From Devosia neptuniae (GTDB lineage Bacteria > Pseudomonadota > Alphaproteobacteria > Rhizobiales > Devosiaceae), in the NCBI RefSeq assembly GCF_025452235.1, contig NZ_CP104965.1, forward strand, positions 3,158,501-3,222,500: DNA of 64,000 nucleotides, in the 5' to 3' direction. The notes under the pieces were generated by a model that saw nothing but the letters and a program-made list of their open reading frames with translations, was not told the DNA's origin and searched no databases. This document shows, piece by piece, positions 58,781 through 64,000 of this stretch (the stretch's first letter is position 1; each line of letters opens with the position of its first letter). Both the position numbers and the translations under genes were made by a program.

Positions 58781-58810
58781 AATGATGTGATCAATATATG
58801 AAGGATCATT
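58781..58810. promoter_or_regulatory. Candidate TetR operator
   Basis: AATGAT and ATCATT (58781-58786, 58805-58810) with an inner TGATC/GATCA pair lie in the divergent SDR-TetR promoter region. Confidence 0.35.
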
Positions 58811-58828
58811 CGTTTTCGGGATTCGCAT

Positions 58829-59458
58829 ATGGACGCGACACCGCCTCAACATCTCAGCGCCCGCAAAAAGCCGCGCCAGGCACGATCTGCAGCGACGCTC
58901 GAGGCGATTTTCGAAGCGACCATTCAGGTTTTGCTGCGCGAAGGCATCCATCGACTGACGACCACACGCGTGGCCGAACGCGCAGGCGTATCGGTGGGCA
59001 CGATGTACCAGTATTTTCCGCACAAGCAGGCGCTGCTCTATGCGCTCAACGAGCGTTATCTCGATCTGGTGGCTGAACGCGTTGAGGCGGCCTGCCAGGC
59101 CCAATATGGGGCGTCGACGAAAACGATGGTCGAGGTGCTGGTCACCACCTATTGGCAAGCCAAGACCGAACGAAGCGAGGTGACGCGCGCGCTCTACAGG
59201 TCGGCGGTGGAACTCGACAACGAGGCCCTGATCGACGCGTTCGCCAGGCGCATGGACGCAGCAACCATCGCCATGCTGAAAAGCGCCCCCGACGCGGTCT
59301 ATGCCAATATCGATCTGGTCAACGTCACGCTCCTGTCGGTGATCTTCGGGACGGTGCGAAACGACTTTGAACGCGATCTGCCGGCGTCCGAACAGGCCGA
59401 AATTCGTCACCAATTGACACTTATGTGCCTGTCTTATCTCGAAATGTCGGGAGGCTGA
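58829..59458 (+). CDS. TetR-family regulator
   Basis: 209 residues. Helix-turn-helix in residues 20-65 (ATLEAIFEATIQVLLREG, TTTRVAERAGVSVGTMYQYF) followed by an all-helical ligand domain. It is likely to repress the divergent SDR gene and itself. The DNA-binding part is of the type that often senses aldehydes or drugs, but the ligand cannot be read. Confidence 0.9.
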   Translation: MDATPPQHLSARKKPRQARSAATLEAIFEATIQVLLREGIHRLTTTRVAERAGVSVGTMYQYFPHKQALLYALNERYLDLVAERVEAACQAQYGASTKTMVEVLVTTYWQAKTERSEVTRALYRSAVELDNEALIDAFARRMDAATIAMLKSAPDAVYANIDLVNVTLLSVIFGTVRNDFERDLPASEQAEIRHQLTLMCLSYLEMSGG

Positions 59459-59735
59459 GCGTGGTTGCTTTCTCCAGCCGCGAGCCAGGAGCAGACCGTC
59501 CGCGAGCCACCCCATCTCGGACTTCTCCGGCTATGGATAGAGCAGCGGAACCCGCTGCATGAAAACCTGGCCCACCTGCGCGACAACTACCGGCCTTGGC
59601 CGGCGAATTGTTGACGCGCATGCCGGAGGGATTTCCGGGGCAGTTGGCGGCATGCACAACGAATCCGCTGTGCCGTGACTTCGGCCGCCCAAGCGGCTAG
59701 GCTGAGGCGTCTTCTGTCAGCATGAGGAGCGCAAG

Positions 59736-60089
59736 ATGCCCCGTTTCCTTGCCGTTTACACCATGAAACCCGAAGATTTGGCCCGCTTTCGCAGCATGCC
59801 CAAATCCGAGCAGGATGCGGTTGATGCCGTCGGTTTGCCGCTTTGGGCGGAGTGGGAGAAGAAAAATGCCGCCTCCTTCCCCGATCGCGGCGGCATGGTG
59901 GGCCGGACGACACGCGTCACCAAGGACGGCATAGCCAGTGCCACCAACCCCTTCTGCGGCTATATCGTTGTCGAGGCCGACACCATCGAAGCGGCCGCCC
60001 GCCTGTTCGAGAACCATCCTCATTTCACGGTCTTTCCTGGGGATGGCGTGGATATTATGCCCTTCCTCACCGAACCCCCGCAGTCCTGA
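59736..60089 (+). CDS. YCII-related small protein
   Basis: 117 residues. MPRFLAVYTMKPEDLARFRSM, EWEKKNAASFPDRGGM, NPFCGYIVVEADTIEAAARL and ENHPHFTVFPGDGVDIMPF, the ferredoxin-like layout of the YCII/DGPF group. Small enzymes or structural proteins of unknown role. ATGAGGAG precedes the start. Confidence 0.68.
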   Translation: MPRFLAVYTMKPEDLARFRSMPKSEQDAVDAVGLPLWAEWEKKNAASFPDRGGMVGRTTRVTKDGIASATNPFCGYIVVEADTIEAAARLFENHPHFTVFPGDGVDIMPFLTEPPQS

Positions 60090-60140
60090 ACGTCGGGCAC
60101 CTTCCACAATGTCGTTCCCCCCCGAACGCGGCACCTTTGT

Positions 60141-60794
60141 CTATGGCACTACCTTCGCCGGTCGTCGGATCAAAAACGCCACCAGAAACCCTAGATACAC
60201 CACCCCAGGCACCATCAACGCATTCACCCCCACTAACCCATAGCCTTGCGCCCCGAGTAGGCCTCCGAGCAGCAATGAGGCCCAGACCAGCGCATGCTGC
60301 GCCCAGCGCCATGGCGGGGCGAGGCCGCACAGGGCGCGGGCCAGGTCCTGGCCCGCGGCAAACAGGGTGCCGGTGACAAAAGTTGTGCCCAGCCGGACCG
60401 AGCCGATGGAGGGCAGGATAGCGTTCTGCGCCCCGGCGCCGGTGGCCAGGATCAGCATGAACTGGCTGGGCGGAAAGCCGGTAACCGCCAGCCCCAGCGT
60501 GGCGGCAAAGCAGATCACCACCAGCCCGGTCACGGCGCTCGCCCCCCAACGCGGGCCGGCCAGCAAGGCGAGCAGGGAACCAAAGACGCTGCCGAGGAAG
60601 AAAAGCGCCACCAGCGAGCCGGTGAGCTGCGCCACCGGCCAGCTGCCTTGCGCCAGAGCGTCACCCAACTGGGTGGTGTTGCCGCTCATGAATGAGGTGA
60701 AGTGCCCGCCGAGTTCGATAAAGCCGACGACGTCGGCAAAGCCGGCCGCCGCGGTAAGCAGCAGGCCGAGGCTGAGTTGGGGCATGGGCGTCAT
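60141..60794 (-). CDS. DUF1275 (YoaK-family) membrane protein
   Basis: 217 residues, six membrane helices. Characteristic start GFADVVGFIELGGHFTSFMSGNTTQLG and the central GAGAQNAILPSIGSVRLGTTFVTG segment. Function unknown. The opposite strand shows only shadow frames. Confidence 0.88.
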   Translation of the reverse strand: MTPMPQLSLGLLLTAAAGFADVVGFIELGGHFTSFMSGNTTQLGDALAQGSWPVAQLTGSLVALFFLGSVFGSLLALLAGPRWGASAVTGLVVICFAATLGLAVTGFPPSQFMLILATGAGAQNAILPSIGSVRLGTTFVTGTLFAAGQDLARALCGLAPPWRWAQHALVWASLLLGGLLGAQGYGLVGVNALMVPGVVYLGFLVAFLIRRPAKVVP

Positions 60795-60817
60795 GGCCGA
60801 AACCGAACCCCTGTATT

Positions 60818-61309
60818 TCAGGCCGGTTTGCGGCTCGACCAGTAAATCAGCGCGCCAGCGGCGAGCAGCACGACCATGCCGATATGCGGGCCGATATTGA
60901 TGAGATTGCCCGGTGAGCCGGCAGAGGCGAGGGCGCGGTTGACCTCGGCGAATTGAGCCGCGGCTGGGGAGAAGAACCAGCCGACGAGCACGGTGACCAC
61001 GCTGGCGAGCAGGCCGGCCAAGGCCAGAATATTGCGATAGGGCGCCAGTTGGGTGACGCGACCCGAGGCCGCGGCGAGCACGAAAATCAGCAGTGCCAGC
61101 CAGGCGATCCAGCCGGCAGCGGCGAAGCCGTTAAAACTGCCGGATTGGTCGAGGCCCAGGCCCATATTGGTCGAGATGCTGACAAAGGGCAGCAGCAGGC
61201 CAAGCAGGGCCAGCACGGCGGCAGAAACGGCGAGGCCAAAGCCCGTTCCAGTGGCCAGGGTAACAAGCTGCTGCAGGGTAACTTGTGGCGTGGTGTTCGG
61301 CTCGGACAT
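60818..61309 (-). CDS. Four-helix membrane protein of unknown function
   Basis: 163 residues with hydrophobic helices at about 24-46, 62-82, 92-113 and 142-156, and a polar start MSEPNTTPQVTLQQLV. It ends SSRKPA. Family not recognised. It is 23 bases upstream of the DUF1275 gene on the same strand, so the two are probably one operon. Confidence 0.7.
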   Translation of the reverse strand: MSEPNTTPQVTLQQLVTLATGTGFGLAVSAAVLALLGLLLPFVSISTNMGLGLDQSGSFNGFAAAGWIAWLALLIFVLAAASGRVTQLAPYRNILALAGLLASVVTVLVGWFFSPAAAQFAEVNRALASAGSPGNLINIGPHIGMVVLLAAGALIYWSSRKPA

Positions 61310-61538
61310 GGACTCAATCCAGTTGCTGAGGTGACACGTCTATTATCACAGAAGCGTGAGAACTGGTCGAGAGAGCCGCGTGGCTTGATTTCCGGCGGAG
61401 ATCAGGACATTTATCGAGCCTTCGTCGGACTCGGGGCTTTGACCCGGGTGGCTTCTCCGGGCGCCTATCCCCCGGTCACCAACTTATCGCCTCCCGCTAT
61501 TCGTGCGCTGCCGCGCGGGACGCCTGTTGGGTTTTTAC

Positions 61539-63020
61539 ATGTTTGATTTCGATCAGTACCGCCAGGAGTGGTTCGGCAATATTCGCGGCGACGTGCTGTC
61601 CGGGCTCGTCGTGGCGCTGGCGCTCGTGCCCGAGGCCATCGCCTTTTCCATCATTGCGGGGGTGGACCCCAAAGTGGGGCTCTATGCCTCGGTGGTGATA
61701 GCCATCGTCATTTCGTTTTTTGGCGGCAGGCCGGCGATGATATCAGCGGCGACCGCTGCTACTGCCGTGCTGATGGGCTCGCTGGTGCGCGAGCATGGGC
61801 TACAATATCTGTTGGCCGCAACGATCCTGGCCGGGCTGCTGCAGATCGCCGCCGGCTGGCTCAACCTGCATCGCGTGATGCGGTTCGTCTCCAAATCGGT
61901 GATGACCGGCTTCGTCAACGCTTTGGCCATTCTCATCTTCATGGCGCAATTGCCAGAGCTGATCGATGTGCCCTGGTTGACCTATCCCATGGTCGCGGCA
62001 GGGCTGGCGATCATCTATCTGTTCCCACGGCTGACGCGGGCCGTGCCGTCGCCGCTGGTGTGCATCGTGGTGTTGACGGCTCTGGCGTGGTTCTCGGGCA
62101 TGAACCTGCACACGGTCGGCGATATGGGCGAGCTGCCGCGGGCTTTGCCTCAGTTGTTGATTCCGCAAGTGCCGCTAAACCTCGACACACTCATCATCAT
62201 TTTGCCCTACGCCATTGGCGTCGCGGCGGTGGGGTTGCTTGAATCGTTGATGACCGCGCAGATCATCGACGAAGCGACCGACACCGGCAGCAATAAGCGG
62301 CTGGAATGCGTCGGGCAGGGCGTGGCCAATTTTGCCTCGGCATTTTTCGGTGGCATGGCCGGCTGCGCCATGATCGGCCAATCGGGCATCAATGTGCGCT
62401 CGGGCGGGCGAGGGCGGCTCTCCACTTTCCTCGCCGGAGCATACCTATTGGTGCTGATGGTGCTGCTGGGCGATCTGCTGCGCATCATTCCGATGCCGGC
62501 GCTGGTGGCCATCATGATCATGGTGTCGATCGGCACCTTCGACTGGCGCTCGATCCGCAATTTGAAAGATCATCCGCGCAGCTCGTCCTTCGTGATGCTG
62601 GCCACTGTGGCCTTTGTCGTGGGCACGCATAACCTGGCCATTGGCGTGTTGGTCGGCGTGCTGCTGTCGGGCGTGTTCTTCGCCTGGAAGATCGCACAGA
62701 TATTCGCCGTGCGCCCGGAGCTGTCCGACGACGGCGCCACGCGCGTCTATCATGTCAGCGGCCAGCTGTTTTTCGCCTCGGCCGATCAGTTCATGGCTGC
62801 GTTCGATTTCAAGGAGAAAGTGACGCGCGTCATCATCGACCTGGCCCATGCCCATATCTGGGATGTTTCCAGCGTCGCCAGCATCGACAAGGCGGTGCTG
62901 AAATTCCGCAAGGCCGGCGTTGATGTGCAATTGCGCGGACTGAATCGGGCCAGCGCGACCATCGTCGACAATCTGGGTACCCATCAGCGCAATGACGCCG
63001 AGATCGTCATCGGGCACTAG
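61539..63020 (+). CDS. SulP-family anion transporter
   Basis: 493 residues from [20 protein letters not shown] (ATG at 61539; a GTG at 61503 is possible). SLC26/SulP fold: [69 protein letters not shown], and a C-terminal STAS domain (about 400-493). It may carry sulfate, bicarbonate or similar anions; no neighbouring carbonic anhydrase. Confidence 0.93.
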   Translation: MFDFDQYRQEWFGNIRGDVLSGLVVALALVPEAIAFSIIAGVDPKVGLYASVVIAIVISFFGGRPAMISAATAATAVLMGSLVREHGLQYLLAATILAGLLQIAAGWLNLHRVMRFVSKSVMTGFVNALAILIFMAQLPELIDVPWLTYPMVAAGLAIIYLFPRLTRAVPSPLVCIVVLTALAWFSGMNLHTVGDMGELPRALPQLLIPQVPLNLDTLIIILPYAIGVAAVGLLESLMTAQIIDEATDTGSNKRLECVGQGVANFASAFFGGMAGCAMIGQSGINVRSGGRGRLSTFLAGAYLLVLMVLLGDLLRIIPMPALVAIMIMVSIGTFDWRSIRNLKDHPRSSSFVMLATVAFVVGTHNLAIGVLVGVLLSGVFFAWKIAQIFAVRPELSDDGATRVYHVSGQLFFASADQFMAAFDFKEKVTRVIIDLAHAHIWDVSSVASIDKAVLKFRKAGVDVQLRGLNRASATIVDNLGTHQRNDAEIVIGH

Positions 63021-63151
63021 CTTGGGGCAGCATGCTCATCACGCCGCCGGCTGACAACGCTGGCGGTCTCAAGGTGAACAGTCCGGCAACCTTTCCTAAT
63101 GATTTGCTAACCAAATGTGCTCAATCCCCGCTGTTCCCGCTCCTCCCCCAC

Positions 63152-63180
63152 TGGACAAGAACAAACGATGAACTTATAAG
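63152..63180 (+). promoter_or_regulatory. Predicted strong promoter
   Basis: TGGACA (63152-63157), 17 bases, TATAAG (63175-63180). Ten of the twelve bases match the sigma-70 consensus. It lies 28 bases before the small gene at 63208. Confidence 0.62.
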
Positions 63181-63207
63181 AACATTATAGCAACACGGGA
63201 GATGCAG

Positions 63208-63306
63208 ATGCTCACTTTCATCAAGGACTTCGCCGCATTCGTCACGCTCGGGGCCTTCACCATCGGCTCGCTAACCTGGATGGATATGCTGACCCGACTC
63301 GTGTGA
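63208..63306 (+). CDS. 32-residue single-helix membrane protein
   Basis: GGGAG sits 6 bases before the ATG at 63208; the ATG at 63202 is too close to it. Polar MLTFIKDFAAF start, one hydrophobic stretch with Gly and Ser, short RLV end. Strong promoter just upstream. No family recognised. The next gene, dnaE, starts 79 bases later. Confidence 0.65.
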   Translation: MLTFIKDFAAFVTLGAFTIGSLTWMDMLTRLV

Positions 63307-63385
63307 CCTTCCCCTGTGGATTGCGGCGCCAAATGGTTTCGCCGTCCGCCATGGCCTGTCACAAAGGCAGGCTAGGAGAGCATTC

Positions 63386-64000
63386 ATGAGCGGCCCTGGC
63401 TTCATCCACCTGCACGTCCATTCTGCCTATTCGCTGCTGGAAGGCGCGTTGCAGCTGGACACGATTCTCAAGCTGGCCAAGGCGGACCATCAGCCCGCTT
63501 TGGGCATTTCTGATACCAGTAACCTGTTCGGGGCGCTGGAATTTTCAGAAAAGGCCAGCAGCAAGGGCATTCAGCCGCTGATCGGGGTGGAGCTGCCGAT
63601 CGACTTTGCCGCCAGTGAGGAGCGGGTCAGCGAACGCGGCCACGTCGCCTGGTCAGGCAAGTCCAGCGTCGTGCTGATGGCGCAGACCGAATTGGGCTTT
63701 GAAAATCTCTCCCGCCTGGTGTCGCGCGCCTATCTCGATGGCGAAGGCGGCGCGGCCACGGCGCGGCTCGATTGGCTGAGTCGGGAAGGCCTGGAAGGCC
63801 TGATCTGCCTCAGCGGCGGGCCCGAAGGGGCCATCGACATGGCCTTCGCCCAGGGGCAGGACGCCAATGCCACCCGCCGGCTGGACCGGCTGGCGGATTT
63901 GTTCGGCGATCGATTCTATATCGAATTGCAGCGCCACGGCCGCCCACAAGAGGCCGCCGTCGAGCCGCGGCTGGTGGATTACGCCTATCGCAAGGGTATT
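63386..64000 (+). CDS. dnaE: DNA polymerase III subunit alpha (5' part)
   Basis: The first 205 codons; the gene runs off the right edge. TAGGAGAG precedes the ATG. N-terminal PHP domain: FIHLHVHSAYSLLEGA (His residues for a metal site), ALGISDTSNLFGALEFSEKA, GIQPLIGVEL and VVLMAQTELGFENLSRLVS. This matches replicative DnaE1. The catalytic polymerase part is outside the window, so DnaE2 is not strictly excluded, but the start favours DnaE1. Confidence 0.93.
   Translation, partial: MSGPGFIHLHVHSAYSLLEGALQLDTILKLAKADHQPALGISDTSNLFGALEFSEKASSKGIQPLIGVELPIDFAASEERVSERGHVAWSGKSSVVLMAQTELGFENLSRLVSRAYLDGEGGAATARLDWLSREGLEGLICLSGGPEGAIDMAFAQGQDANATRRLDRLADLFGDRFYIELQRHGRPQEAAVEPRLVDYAYRKGI

Overview
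The window reads as a chromosomal segment of an alphaproteobacterium of the order Hyphomicrobiales, probably Devosia or a close relative. This is an inference from three things. First, the str-S10-spc-alpha ribosomal block is followed by a protease-rarA-crcB-rluC-HAD-ATP12 run. Second, there is a MipZ-type ParA ATPase with a CtrA-type box. Third, GC content is high, alphaproteobacterial families such as DUF1489 and IalB occur, and rpmJ, infA and rpsD are absent from the ribosomal block. No phage, transposase, integrase or CRISPR array was seen.

1-23300: The 3' part of rpoC ends at a terminator. Two exported-protein genes (phytase-like and YbjN-like) sit between rpoC and the str operon. Then follow rpsL-rpsG-fusA-tuf, the S10 and spc operons (rpsJ to rplO), secY-adk and the alpha operon rpsM-rpsK-rpoA-rplQ. 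There is an intrinsic terminator before secY and a separate good promoter before rpsM.

23300-32970: Minus-strand genes for a tiny membrane peptide plus an APH-like kinase, a P-loop kinase-like protein and an ornithine/lysine decarboxylase interrupt the conserved order. It resumes with htrA, an exported protein on the minus strand, then rarA, crcB, rluC, a HAD phosphatase and the F1-ATPase assembly chaperone ATP12 on the plus strand. A 115-residue dihydropteroate-synthase-like gene on the minus strand overlaps the ATP12 stop codon.

32990-47000: This part holds sulfate uptake genes (binding protein, CysT, CysW, but no CysA), an ArsR-SRPBCC pair framed by two copies of a palindromic repeat, rimO, a DoxX protein, a DUF4282 protein, lipB head-to-head with an orphan fliN, a possible small RNA, an MFS exporter, tRNA-Leu(GAG), paiB-lysE, a small lipoprotein, a YjbR protein, mgtE, a CPT-like kinase and a 33-residue membrane protein.

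47000-64000: This part holds a GST and a DUF1489 protein, two tandem mipZ paralogues behind a TTAA-N7-TTAA box, a serine hydrolase, a D,D-carboxypeptidase with a SPOR domain, a frameshifted invasion-associated-locus-B gene, clpS-clpA, a second SRPBCC protein, an SDR/TetR divergent pair, a YCII-like protein, a DUF1275 protein, a SulP transporter, a 32-residue membrane protein with a strong promoter, and the 5' end of dnaE.

The most notable observations are the tandem mipZ pair with its CtrA-type box, the natural Arg88 in ribosomal protein S12, the DHPS-like mini-protein, the four-member palindromic repeat family (two copies frame the ArsR-SRPBCC genes), and three well-supported small membrane proteins.
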